The notes below the pieces were generated by a model that did no database searches, was not told the DNA's origin, and was given only the letters and a program-made list of their open reading frames with translations. 42,185 bases of DNA from a virus. Made by a program: the position numbers and the translations under genes. The stretch lies in IMG/VR virus record IMGVR_UViG_3300013132_000093, positions 1 to 42,185 of that record. One strand, 5' to 3'. The number at the start of each line of letters is the position of its first letter. Position 1 is the stretch's first letter. Below are positions 6,596-13,231 of this stretch, in pieces.

Positions 6596-7038
6596 TTTAT
6601 TTTGATTTCTTCAATGATCGCTAGTAGATCGTTGTCATATTTGCTTCGCCAACCAGTATTAAATCCAGCTTGATCTTTAGAAAGAGTCTTTTGCCATCCT
6701 TTTAAAGTCACTCCCACAGCCTCATTAAAGATCCCAGTCTCCTCACAAATAAAGGAACTTAAAGATTGAGCCGCATCAATATAACTTTGAATAGCATAAT
6801 CTTCTCCTCCTTTAAATTCAAAAGAAATAATACCCAGTTTTTCTTTCACTTCTGTTACGACGAAGTAAGTAGGTTTTTCTGGAAATTGATATTTTAATGC
6901 AGTGATTCTATCTTCAATTCTTTGAAATGTCCAATGAAGAATAAAAAACCACCCGTCAGAAAATTCAAACGAATGTTTCTTACCTTCAAAGAACGGAGCA
7001 AAACGACGGCAAAGGTAATTCTCTAGTTTTACGTTCAT
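6592..7038 (-). CDS. Conserved phage protein, DGW/KEK family, metal-ligand cysteines lost
   Basis: 148 residues. The N-terminal FEFSDGWFFILHWTFQRIED, central VTEVKEKLGIISFEFKG and later SYIDAAQSLSSFICEETG, GWQKTLSK follow a widespread phage family. From memory its usual form reads C-G-D-G-W ... K-E-K-F-G-x-L-R-F-Y ... C-E-x-C-G-x-x-G. Here the first Cys is Ser and the second pair is CEETG, so a zinc knuckle would be incomplete. Function of the family is unknown. ATGA overlaps on both sides place it in a tightly coupled set. Confidence 0.6.
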   Translation of the reverse strand: MNVKLENYLCRRFAPFFEGKKHSFEFSDGWFFILHWTFQRIEDRITALKYQFPEKPTYFVVTEVKEKLGIISFEFKGGEDYAIQSYIDAAQSLSSFICEETGIFNEAVGVTLKGWQKTLSKDQAGFNTGWRSKYDNDLLAIIEEIKIK

Positions 7039-7334
7039 TGTTTTTCAGATAAATCTTCGATTACTGCTTCTGATGTATTCCAACCAAGATACTTTCCTAA
7101 ATCCATTATATGAAACAACTCGTCTTTTGCCCAAAGAATTTCTTTGTGATTTCCTAGAGTAGATTCTCTATCACTTATTGAACCCATCACGGCGCAAGAA
7201 GAATGATTGTAAGCGAAATCAAGGGTGAAATATTCATTTTCAGTTTCGCCTTTCCAGATTTCTACTAGCAATTCTAAATCGGTATTAAAGAATTTCTCCA
7301 TTAGAGTCAAGCGTCCGACTTTCAAATTTCTCAT
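7035..7334 (-). CDS. Hypothetical protein (99 aa)
   Basis: The frame is open to 7421, but ATG at 7332-7334 overlaps the glycosyltransferase stop as ATGA and gives MRNLKVGRLTLMEKFFNTDL. That start is chosen because the longer one would overlap 91 bases. The product looks alpha/beta, with NTDLELLVEIWKGETENEYF and MGSISDRESTLGN. No family is recognised. It ends in an ATGA overlap with the next gene. Confidence 0.55.
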   Translation of the reverse strand: MRNLKVGRLTLMEKFFNTDLELLVEIWKGETENEYFTLDFAYNHSSCAVMGSISDRESTLGNHKEILWAKDELFHIMDLGKYLGWNTSEAVIEDLSEKQ

Positions 7335-7996
7335 ATATCTAGAAGGATTTTCTTTTCGTGCTTCACTATCACTTGTGGATTGATCCATACTTTGTAGCCT
7401 TTTTCTTTTGCCTTCAAGCAAAACCCAACGTCTTCCATACAGAAGTCATGAGCGTTGCCAATGTTAAAAAAGATTGGCTGAAACCAAGGATAATCCAAAC
7501 TCTCAAATACGCCTTTCTTAATTAAAATAAAACCAAACCCTGTGTAGTCTGCTGCAAAGGGTTTAACTTTACCCTCTATATCTTCTCTGTCTACGAACTT
7601 AAAGTAACCATTTTTTTCAAAAAATTTTTCATCCCAGTCTATGACAGTAGCAAATTGCTTTGGCTCTCTTGTGCCGTTTGTCATCAAATACAAACCAGAG
7701 GCAATATCAACCTCCATTTGCAAAAGTCTAATAAAATCTTGAGGCTTGAAAATAATGTCTGAATCAATCCAGAGTATATAATCATAATCAAAACTCCCAC
7801 CCCAAGGCTTTTGTTGCTTGCCAGTTTGAACATTGCCGCCAAGACACATATTCCTCACATAATAAATATTACATGACTCTTTCCTTGACAACAAGACATT
7901 AATCTTATTGTGGAGGCACCAATGGTAGAACTCCAAGAAAGAATCAAGAAAAGCCCCGGAAAAGTTGTTTCCGGGGATGCAGATAACTAACTTCAT
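7331..7996 (-). CDS. GT-A fold glycosyltransferase
   Basis: 221 residues. The N-terminus MKLVICIPGNNFSGAFLDSF, the YILWIDSDIIF segment containing a DSD (DxD) metal-nucleotide motif near 80, ASGLYLM, and AHDFCMEDVGFCLKAKEKGY with an acidic acceptor-side motif are typical of GT-A inverting glycosyltransferases. The VRNMCLGG region matches a nucleotide-sugar pocket. It would transfer a sugar from an NDP donor; the acceptor is unknown. It lies apart from the main glycan locus, in the leftward arm. ATGA overlap with the following gene. Confidence 0.8.
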   Translation of the reverse strand: MKLVICIPGNNFSGAFLDSFLEFYHWCLHNKINVLLSRKESCNIYYVRNMCLGGNVQTGKQQKPWGGSFDYDYILWIDSDIIFKPQDFIRLLQMEVDIASGLYLMTNGTREPKQFATVIDWDEKFFEKNGYFKFVDREDIEGKVKPFAADYTGFGFILIKKGVFESLDYPWFQPIFFNIGNAHDFCMEDVGFCLKAKEKGYKVWINPQVIVKHEKKILLDI

Positions 7997-8007
7997 AAAG
8001 ATAAAAA

Positions 8008-8154
8008 TTATTTCTTCGGCTTCTTCTTATTCTGATTGAGGCAAATTGCCACTCGCTGCTTCTGGTTTGGATACTCGTCCTTGGGGATATCGCTCATGCA
8101 ACGGCCCATGAACTTCTTGCTATCCTCACCCTTGCGTTTGTTTGGTATCGGCAT
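8008..8154 (-). CDS. Small basic protein with RCMSD...QRVAIC motif (48 aa)
   Basis: ATG at 8152-8154 opens 48 codons: MPIPNKRKGEDSKKFMGRCM, then PNQKQRVAICLNQNKKKPKK. R-C-M-S-D followed by Q-K-Q-R-x-A-I-C is a motif I recall from many tailed phages, either free-standing or attached to larger structural proteins. The two cysteines may bind metal. Function unknown. It lies one base after the upstream stop and is too short for most gene callers. Confidence 0.7.
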   Translation of the reverse strand: MPIPNKRKGEDSKKFMGRCMSDIPKDEYPNQKQRVAICLNQNKKKPKK

Positions 8155-8155
8155 G

Positions 8156-8317
8156 TTATTTTATTTTGATTTTTAACTTCAAATTTTTGTTAGACTTTTC
8201 TTGAATGTAATTTCTTGCTGCTTGCTTGCCTTCTTTTGTATAGGGAAATGCTCCATAAGTGTAATTATTTTTCTTTGAGACTACCATGTAATATTTTTCT
8301 CGTTTAAGTTTAGGCAT
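8156..8317 (-). CDS. Small basic hypothetical protein (53 aa)
   Basis: ATG at 8315-8317 opens 53 codons beginning MPKLKREKYYMVVSKKNNYT, then YGAFPYTKEGKQAARNYIQE and a Lys-rich tail. The YGAFPYTKEGKQAA segment looks like a short beta-hairpin plus helix and could bind nucleic acid (inference). It overlaps the upstream gene end by eight bases and abuts the 48-aa gene. Confidence 0.6.
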   Translation of the reverse strand: MPKLKREKYYMVVSKKNNYTYGAFPYTKEGKQAARNYIQEKSNKNLKLKIKIK

Positions 8318-8567
8318 TTTTATCCTTTATTTTATCAATCCTAGACAAAATTTCATCAATTTTGTTTTCTTCTAACTTTTTCTTTGCCAGAAAGACTCCG
8401 AGATTATTATAAAGTTGATTAAGCTTTTCTTGATTTTTTAGAGAATAATCCTGTTTTTCAAGGTCTTCTATTTCTTGAAGAATTTTAGAAGAATTAGTAA
8501 TCCACCAAGAAGTAGTCTTTTGGAGCAAAATAGCATCTTCAAAAATCTTATTCTCTTCAGCGGTCAT
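8310..8567 (-). CDS. Small coiled-coil hypothetical protein (85 aa), paralogue of 6368-6595
   Basis: MTAEENKIFEDAILLQKTTS, then KILQEIEDLEKQDYSLKNQ and KLEENKIDEILSRIDKIKDK, all predicted helix with heptads. It shares its opening MT, the K-T-(T)-S-x-W, the E-K-L-x-x-L-x-N-L stretch and the final I-x-x-I-x-R-I with the 75-aa protein at 6368-6595, so a duplication is likely. No function is recognised. Confidence 0.6.
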   Translation of the reverse strand: MTAEENKIFEDAILLQKTTSWWITNSSKILQEIEDLEKQDYSLKNQEKLNQLYNNLGVFLAKKKLEENKIDEILSRIDKIKDKNA

Positions 8568-8607
8568 CTTAGCTATATCTTATATCATACATTGTTTTTT
8601 ATCATGT

Positions 8608-9264
8608 TTATTTGGCTAAGTCTGGCTCATTCTTGAACTCATAATACATAAGTTCTTTATCGCCAGCGGTCCATTTGTAAGCAAGCCCTTCACAAGAAAA
8701 CTCATGCCCAAATGGTTTCCAGTTTTTTGCTTCTGGGGGAAGAGGAGAACCTATGAAAGCTCCAGAGTCTCTCCAAACTATTCTATTATTTGGTTGAGCA
8801 AACATTTGCCCACCTTCCCCAGCAAACACATGAGCGCACTTGTGCCCAGCAGATATTTCAGAATATCCAGAGAAATAATCTTCTCCATTGCACCAATCAA
8901 TTGTAAACAAGTATTTAGCTACATGTTTACTCTTGTCTTTAAGAAGAATATAAGCAGAAGCATTTTTTAAATAATCAAATCTTTGAACTGTAAAATAATA
9001 ACTAAAACTATCCCAAAGTTGCAACCAATGGAGTTCATAGTTAGTAGGATTAGTTTCAAATGACAAATAATGAATTGGCACTCTTGCGAATTGTGCGCCA
9101 AATTCACTCATTACATTAAACATTAAACATCTCTTTGGAATTGAAACCACAGAGAATATCTCTACTGGCAACCATTCGTTTACAGTTCTTGGCTTGTTAT
9201 TGTAAAGAAATGAGATGTCAAGATAAGCAATCTGAACTGGTATAGATGAACTTAAATAACTCAT
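8608..9264 (-). CDS. Hypothetical protein (218 aa)
   Basis: Beta-rich, aromatic-rich, no signal peptide. Segments such as NEWLPVEIFSVVSIPKRCLM, FTIDWCNGEDYFSGYSEIS and NNRIVWRDSGAFIGSPLPPE suggest a compact beta-sandwich or barrel. The clustered Trp, Gly and acidic residues in the last third resemble a binding or virion-accessory protein. I do not recognise a family. Start at 9264 (MSYLSSSIPVQIAYLD) is the first ATG after the terminator at 9271-9294. Confidence 0.6.
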   Translation of the reverse strand: MSYLSSSIPVQIAYLDISFLYNNKPRTVNEWLPVEIFSVVSIPKRCLMFNVMSEFGAQFARVPIHYLSFETNPTNYELHWLQLWDSFSYYFTVQRFDYLKNASAYILLKDKSKHVAKYLFTIDWCNGEDYFSGYSEISAGHKCAHVFAGEGGQMFAQPNNRIVWRDSGAFIGSPLPPEAKNWKPFGHEFSCEGLAYKWTAGDKELMYYEFKNEPDLAK

Positions 9265-9270
9265 AAAAAT

Positions 9271-9294
9271 AAAAACCCCGCCCGAAGGCGGGGT
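9271..9294 (-). terminator. Intrinsic terminator, leftward
   Basis: Minus strand: an 8-bp stem ACCCCGCC/GGCGGGGT (plus-strand arms 9275-9282 and 9287-9294) closed by an extra-stable TTCG tetraloop, then a T-rich tail. It follows the Hsp20 stop by only a few bases and isolates that gene from the 8608-9264 gene. Confidence 0.9.
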
Positions 9295-9301
9295 GGAAGT
9301 G

Positions 9302-9643
9302 TTAGCCGACTTTCAGTTTCTTCGGCTGAAAGTTATTTTTTAGCGGCACAGTAATTGTTAGTATTCCATTCGTAGCAGTCGCTTTGGCAAGAGAAGCGTC
9401 TGCTGCTGATGGAACCCATAGAGAGGTCTCTATTTTTCTCTTATCATTATTGCCTTTAATAGTAATAAGTTCTCCCAAGTCTTCAGTCTTCACGGAAACA
9501 TCCAAATCTTCTTTACTGAATCCGGGAACTTCAACTTCACAAATATACTCATTACTCAACTTATCAAGAGTAAATGAATTTGCGTGACTAGTTAAATTAA
9601 GTCTTTGAATTTTTCTATTATTGTTATAGATATAATATGTCAT
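9302..9643 (-). CDS. Hsp20 / alpha-crystallin small heat-shock protein
   Basis: 113 residues forming the alpha-crystallin domain with short flanks. CEVEVPGFSKEDLDVSVK (beta3-beta4), LITIKGNNDKRK, and the C-terminal ATNGILTITVPLKNNFQPKK (G-x-L motif) are diagnostic. The protein is an ATP-independent holdase; phage copies are thought to help fold virion or replication proteins. AGAAGG lies about eight bases before the ATG. The gene stands alone between a terminator and a sigma-54-like site, so it may be an independent unit. Confidence 0.92.
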   Translation of the reverse strand: MTYYIYNNNRKIQRLNLTSHANSFTLDKLSNEYICEVEVPGFSKEDLDVSVKTEDLGELITIKGNNDKRKIETSLWVPSAADASLAKATATNGILTITVPLKNNFQPKKLKVG

Positions 9644-9656
9644 AGCGATAACCTTC

Positions 9657-9674
9657 TAGCAAGAATTGTGCCAA
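9657..9674 (-). promoter_or_regulatory. Sigma-54-like -24/-12 promoter element upstream of hsp20
   Basis: Minus strand reads TTGGCACAATTCTTGCTA. GG and GC are separated by exactly ten bases, and all of TGGCAC-N5-TTGC matches the RpoN consensus. It lies 14 bases before the hsp20 ATG. Caveat: a start about 12 bases past GC would leave almost no leader and exclude the AGAAGG ribosome site, so the match could be chance. Confidence 0.4.
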
Positions 9675-9744
9675 GCTTAAAACCCGCCTTTTTACTGCTT
9701 ATTTGCGACATTCTGAGACAAAATTGTCTGTCACAGAGACACCA

Positions 9745-10230
9745 TTACACACCTGTGCTTCCAAAGCCGCCCTTTCGATCAGAAGAAGAAAGCTCTTCGA
9801 CCTCCTGCCATTCAACGGCGTGATATTTTTCAATGATTAATTGACCAATTCTGTCTCCAGCTTTGATTTTAAAATCAAAAGTTGAACCTGCTATGCTTGG
9901 AGTAAGGCCCATCATGCTTGCAAGATCGATGCTGAGATTCATCAGCACGACTTTAATTTCTCCACGGTAACTAGAGTCTACAACTCCAGCGAGAACATCA
10001 ATTCCATTCTTTACCGCAAGACCGCTACGAGGAGCAATTCTTGCGTAATAACCTTCTGGTATTTCAATCGAAAGCCCTGTGCTAACCAAGGCACGACTTA
10101 ATGGCTTAATCTTTAAGTCTTCAATTGAATATAAATCATAACCAGCATCTCCAGTCTTTTGCCGAGTAGGAACAATTGCTAGGTTATTGAGTTTCTTGAA
10201 CTTTACTTGTACTATTGATTCTGTATCCAT
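9745..10230 (-). CDS. dut: dUTP diphosphatase (dUTPase)
   Basis: 161 residues with all five trimeric dUTPase motifs in order: GDAGYDLYS, APRSGLAVKNGIDVLAGVVD (motifs 2-3), SYRGEIKVVLMN, GDRIGQLIIEKY and the C-terminal RKGGFGSTG arm. It hydrolyses dUTP to dUMP and pyrophosphate, keeping uracil out of phage DNA and feeding dTMP synthesis. About 15 extra residues are inserted before motif 4 (SMMGLTPSIAGSTFDFKIK). It overlaps the dCMP deaminase gene upstream by 19 bases, a natural pairing since both make dUMP. Confidence 0.97.
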   Translation of the reverse strand: MDTESIVQVKFKKLNNLAIVPTRQKTGDAGYDLYSIEDLKIKPLSRALVSTGLSIEIPEGYYARIAPRSGLAVKNGIDVLAGVVDSSYRGEIKVVLMNLSIDLASMMGLTPSIAGSTFDFKIKAGDRIGQLIIEKYHAVEWQEVEELSSSDRKGGFGSTGV

Positions 10231-10679
10231 AATTGTAAATGAGATTTAATTTTACCGATGCTATCTTCTTTTAATTCTTGATAATGAATTTTATAAAAAT
10301 CAAATATTTCTTTGAACTTGTCGCATTGATTGTACTCTTTGAGATAAAAAACTCTTTGAATCTCATGAGCGACGATATCTTTAGCACAAGCAAAGCAAGG
10401 AGATATGGTCAAGCAGATACTTTCTCCTTCTCCTTTCCTTATTAACGACAGAGCATTACTCTCTGCGTGAATCATTATTTCGCGTTTTTTCGGACGATTT
10501 TCCTCCTTTTTCATCCACTCTTTGACGGCAAAACCTTTCTTCAATCCGTTGTAACCTGTTGAAATTATCCTTCCCTCTTTATTTAGTATACAAGCCCCAA
10601 CCTTAGTGTGAGGGTCTTCGCTTCTGGAAGAAGCTGCTAAAGCCATCATGCATCCATACTCATGCCAAGAAAGTCTCAT
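10212..10679 (-). CDS. dCMP deaminase
   Basis: 155 residues. The N-terminal LAASSRSEDPHTKVGACIL and GYNGLKKGF, the zinc site HAESNAL (H71, E73) and SPCFACA (C95, C98) are the canonical ComEB/T4 Cd-type dCMP deaminase layout. It converts dCMP to dUMP for thymidylate synthesis. The allosteric extension of T4 Cd is not obvious, and the C-terminus is a short helical tail. It is the first gene of the leftward arm; its 5' end faces the rightward genes across a short divergent region. Confidence 0.95.
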   Translation of the reverse strand: MRLSWHEYGCMMALAASSRSEDPHTKVGACILNKEGRIISTGYNGLKKGFAVKEWMKKEENRPKKREIMIHAESNALSLIRKGEGESICLTISPCFACAKDIVAHEIQRVFYLKEYNQCDKFKEIFDFYKIHYQELKEDSIGKIKSHLQLWIQNQ

Positions 10680-10757
10680 CGAAGTATATTCTCTCTGGGA
10701 AAAATCGAAACGTCAAGTTTATTTGGACATTTTTCTGGCATTCTTATATCATTTAAT
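10680..10757. promoter_or_regulatory. Divergent intergenic control region
   Basis: All genes left of here run leftward and all right of here run rightward, so both arms need promoters in these 78 bases. Rightward, TTGGAC followed 16 bases later by TATATC is a plausible -35/-10 pair. Leftward, TTGACG is a good -35, but the nearest -10-like hexamers give spacings of 19 or more. If the longer frame of the rightward gene (ATG at 10662) is used, this region would be partly coding. Confidence 0.4.
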
Positions 10758-11174
10758 GTGACTATCTCAGAGGCATCAATAAAGTTATATCAGTGGTTTT
10801 TTGAAAATGACAGTTTCTGTGAAACTAATTTCATTAGATTATTAACCATCTCCGAATCTCCTGAAAGTGAAAGGGCCAGCGTTCTAGCTGCTCTTGAGGA
10901 ATTTGAGAAGAACGGAGTAGTAAAGAAAGTGCATTTCAAAGAAAACGATTATTGGATTCTTAATAAGAAGTTTGACGCTTATGAGCAGAACTTAACTCTC
11001 TCTCCTAAGACTGCGTTCATCATTTCTGAAATAATTAACTCTTATTGCGATCTAATAGAAAATCAATCTGAGAAATGTAATCCTGCTTCAATCAGCGAGA
11101 AAGACCTCAAGAACCTCCTGATCATCTTCAACGAGATGCGCGAAAAGATTTTTGACAAAACCAAAGGCTCGTAG
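10758..11174 (+). CDS. Predicted winged-helix regulator-like protein
   Basis: The frame opens at ATG 10662, which overlaps the divergent deaminase gene, but the protein-like part starts at GTG 10758 (VTISEASIKLYQWFFENDSF); that start is a judgement. RASVLAALEEFEKNGVVKKV followed by ENDYWILNKKF has the recognition-helix and beta-wing pattern of a winged-helix DNA-binding domain. The second half is helical and acidic. It is the first gene of the rightward arm, just before a structured leader, so a role in transcriptional control is plausible. No family is named. Confidence 0.5.
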   Translation: MTISEASIKLYQWFFENDSFCETNFIRLLTISESPESERASVLAALEEFEKNGVVKKVHFKENDYWILNKKFDAYEQNLTLSPKTAFIISEIINSYCDLIENQSEKCNPASISEKDLKNLLIIFNEMREKIFDKTKGS

Positions 11175-11500
11175 CTAGTATGAGGCAGTTCTTTGTCTGG
11201 GTGACCAGCCTGTTGGGGACATCCCAACTTGAACCGTAAGAGACATCAGGCCCGTAAAAAGACCCTAGTCAACTGGACCTAACAAGTCCAACGCCATTTC
11301 GGGAAAAGGCGACGTTCCGCAAGGAGAAGACTTTGAAAAAGCTGAAACCTCATTTTTCTCAAAAGAAAAAGCTGGCAGTTCGTCCTAAAGAAATCCCACC
11401 CACAAAGACAAAGAACTCATACAAAGAGTTAGTCATCAGCTAGGCTCCCACAGGGGGCTGAAAATCTGGAAACAGACTGCGAAGGATTAAAGTGGGTAAC
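11175..11500 (+). ncRNA. Candidate structured RNA / long leader, family not recognised
   Basis: This is the core of the only gene-poor stretch over 300 bases (11175-11626). It is visibly richer in G and C than its flanks and closed by stops in all frames at its 5' half. Clear local hairpins are CTGG/CCAG with a GTGA tetraloop (11197-11208), GTTGGG/CCCAAC (11212-11228), TGGAC/GTCCA (11274-11290), CGCC/GGCG (11292-11311), a GGCTCCC/GGGGGCT stem with wobbles (11443-11459) and TCTG/CAGA with a GAAA tetraloop (11465-11476). I looked for tmRNA, RNase P and SRP hallmarks and found none. It could be a trans-acting RNA or the leader of the dNMP kinase-sigma operon. Confidence 0.5.
11333..11443 (+). 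CDS. Possible 36-aa basic peptide inside the structured region
   Basis: AAGGAG at 11321-11326, six bases before a TTG at 11333-11335, is one of the best ribosome-binding sites in the window. The frame gives 36 residues starting (M)KKLKPHFSQKKKLAVRPKEI and ending YKELVIS. It is strongly basic and has no recognised family. It sits between the two groups of hairpins, so it could be a real small protein or a regulatory ORF whose translation remodels the RNA. The TTG start and short length keep confidence modest. Confidence 0.4.
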   Translation: MKKLKPHFSQKKKLAVRPKEIPPTKTKNSYKELVIS

Positions 11501-11502
11501 TC

Positions 11503-11531
11503 TTGATTATTTTTGTTTCTCTAATTATCTT
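11503..11531 (+). promoter_or_regulatory. Possible sigma-70-type promoter
   Basis: TTGATT at 11503-11508 and TATCTT at 11526-11531 are spaced by 17 bases, each matching four of six consensus positions. It would drive the dNMP kinase and sigma-factor genes with a leader of about 90 bases. In AT-rich DNA such matches are common. Confidence 0.3.
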
Positions 11532-11575
11532 TAGAGATGACAGCTATTTCCTATTTTAACTCAAAGAAAAATCAT

Positions 11576-11610
11576 AAGCTGGCAGTTCTTTTTACAGTCC
11601 AGCTTTTTCT
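11576..11610 (+). terminator. Terminator-like / attenuator hairpin before dNMP kinase
   Basis: AAGCTGG (11576-11582) pairs perfectly with CCAGCTT (11599-11605) around a 16-base loop and is followed by TTTCT. It lies 17 bases before the chosen ATG at 11627, so it could attenuate transcription or limit translation. The 12-mer AGCTGGCAGTTC in its 5' arm and loop (11578-11589) is an exact repeat of 11370-11381 in the upstream structured region. Confidence 0.35.
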
Positions 11611-11626
11611 AAATAATATAGTTACT

Positions 11627-12238
11627 ATGTTAAATACGTTTTTTGGCATTGCAGGTGCCGCTACTGTAGGTAAGGATACTTACTATAAGTTACTAAAAGA
11701 AATTTGTTTAGAAGATTTTGGCCGAAAGGTGATTAGATTTGCTCTAGCTGATATACTAAAACAAAGTCTTCAGGGTTTTCTTTTAGATAAATATAGAATT
11801 GATATCTTAAATTGTTCTGCTGAAGAGAAAAATAAAGTGAGATTTGAACTTGTTGATTATGCTAGAATAATGAGACAAGGCACAAATGGAAGGTATTGGA
11901 TTTCTAAACTTTCTTCTGAGATTGAAGAATATAAGAAAAGCGAAAACTTTAACCCTTCCGATATTTTTTGTGTAACTGATATTAGACACTTCGAATATCC
12001 TAACGACGAAGTAGTCTGGTTAAAGGCAGAAAACAAAGGGGTTTTAATTTATGTTGAAAAATTTTTTCAGGACGGCTCAATTTGTGATCCTGCAAATGAT
12101 GATGAGAGAAGAAATGATCCTCTTCTTAGAAAATCTTCTGATTATACTGTTACTTGGATGCATGGTTCTCAAGAACAAAATCTGAAAAAAATAGTTAAGA
12201 AATCCATTGACTTCTGCATAAAAGAAGGTAAATTTTAA
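11627..12238 (+). CDS. Deoxynucleoside monophosphate kinase (P-loop)
   Basis: The frame is open from 11537, but MLNTFFGIAGAATVGKDTYY at 11627 starts right at the first beta strand and avoids the upstream hairpin. GAATVGKDT is the Walker A loop (G-x4-GKDT, as in T4 gp1-type dNMP kinases). DIFCVTDIRHFEYPNDEVVW matches the D-x-R base-binding strand and VLIYVEK the next one. Enzymes of this type phosphorylate dNMPs to dNDPs, complementing the dUTPase, dCMP deaminase and ribonucleotide reductase in this window. 203 residues, close to the family size. It is five bases from the sigma-factor gene. Confidence 0.8.
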   Translation: MLNTFFGIAGAATVGKDTYYKLLKEICLEDFGRKVIRFALADILKQSLQGFLLDKYRIDILNCSAEEKNKVRFELVDYARIMRQGTNGRYWISKLSSEIEEYKKSENFNPSDIFCVTDIRHFEYPNDEVVWLKAENKGVLIYVEKFFQDGSICDPANDDERRNDPLLRKSSDYTVTWMHGSQEQNLKKIVKKSIDFCIKEGKF

Positions 12239-12242
12239 AGAT

Positions 12243-12830
12243 ATGATAGAAACAACTGACAACGAACTTGTAACGAAGGTAAAACTTCATCAATGTAACC
12301 AATCCTTAAAAACTTTGATAGACAGGCATTCGCCTCTATGCTTTGATATCTTTAAGAAATATAACAAAGTTCTCCAAGAACGAGGCATAAGCCCAGAAGA
12401 ACTTATAAATGAAAAAGATTACATCATTTACAAATGTACTCTTAACTTCGATGAAACTCAAAATAGCAAGTTCTCTACTTGGCTTGCTAACCATGTTAAA
12501 TACAAATGTTTAACAAATATTACTAAACACAAGTGGTCAGTTTCTCTTGATGATGAAAATCAAAAGAACTTAACGGCAAACCTAAGTCAAGAATTAAACG
12601 ACTTTGAAGAAAAGAAAGAATTTATTTTTAATCTATTATCTCAGATGAAAGACAAGAGGTTAGAAAGAATAATTATGATGAGATATTATGGTGATAAAGC
12701 CTCTCGAAAATGGAAAAATATCTCCAAAGAACTTGGAGTAACTTATCAGACAGCGATTGCTCTTCACAAAAAAGCTCTTGAGTTTTTAAAGACAAAAATC
12801 GAGAGCAAAGAAATGCAAGATTTTATATAA
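12243..12830 (+). CDS. Phage RNA polymerase sigma-70-family factor
   Basis: 195 residues. An N-terminal helical part with LIDRHSPLCFDIFKKYNKVL, followed by FDETQNSKFSTWLANHVKYK (sigma region 2.2-2.4 style, F-x-T-W), and a C-terminal region 4: MMRYYGDKASRKWKNISKEL then GVTYQTAIALHKKALEFLK, a helix-turn-helix for -35 recognition. The small size, lack of region 3 and position resemble late-transcription sigma factors of large phages. It probably redirects host RNA polymerase to phage promoters. The recognised promoter is not evident from the window. Confidence 0.8.
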   Translation: MIETTDNELVTKVKLHQCNQSLKTLIDRHSPLCFDIFKKYNKVLQERGISPEELINEKDYIIYKCTLNFDETQNSKFSTWLANHVKYKCLTNITKHKWSVSLDDENQKNLTANLSQELNDFEEKKEFIFNLLSQMKDKRLERIIMMRYYGDKASRKWKNISKELGVTYQTAIALHKKALEFLKTKIESKEMQDFI

Positions 12831-12879
12831 ATAGACTTTACTTTTTAGGTTGCTTGGACTAGTATTTATTGAACATATT

Positions 12880-13230
12880 ATGCCTACTCCTAATACTAAC
12901 GACAATCAAAACAATACAATTCGACGCGAACTTGGCGCACTTTGGAACCGCAAGGGTTCCAGTGGTTCTGAGTATCTAACTGGTAAGTTCAGACTTAAGG
13001 ACATCAAGGATAACTTTGATGAAGTTAAGATCATTGTGTTCCCAAACAACAAGAAGAAGAGTGATGGTTCTCCTGACTTTCAGATCTTCATGGAGAAGTC
13101 TCAGTACGAGACTTTGACTGGAGCTTCTTCTAGCCCCGCTCCTGCAACCAAGGCTACTGCTCGGCCAGCAGTCGAGGGTTTTTCAAAGCCAGCGACCAAG
13201 GAAGTTAGTGGAGATGACGGTTTGATTTGA
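12880..13230 (+). CDS. DUF736-like small protein
   Basis: The start is placed at ATG 12880 (MPTPNTNDNQNNTIRRELGA) rather than 12850, because the extra ten residues look unrelated. LGALWNRKGSSGSEYLTGKF, then EVKIIVFPNNKKKSDGSPDF and QIFMEK, follow the alternation seen in DUF736-type proteins (W-x-R-x-x-x-G-x-x-Y-L-x-G-K ... P-D-F-x-I). These are small all-beta proteins of unknown role common in mobile elements and phages. A low-complexity Ala/Pro/Thr tail follows. It ends one base before the glycosyltransferase start. Confidence 0.55.
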   Translation: MPTPNTNDNQNNTIRRELGALWNRKGSSGSEYLTGKFRLKDIKDNFDEVKIIVFPNNKKKSDGSPDFQIFMEKSQYETLTGASSSPAPATKATARPAVEGFSKPATKEVSGDDGLI

Positions 13231-13231
13231 T

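Noticed and set aside
11175-11500. tmRNA, RNase P RNA, SRP RNA or group I intron
   Set aside because: No T-loop or tag pattern, no GAGGAAAGTC core, no SRP tetraloop domain, and no P3-P7 intron core could be found by eye; left as unassigned structured RNA.
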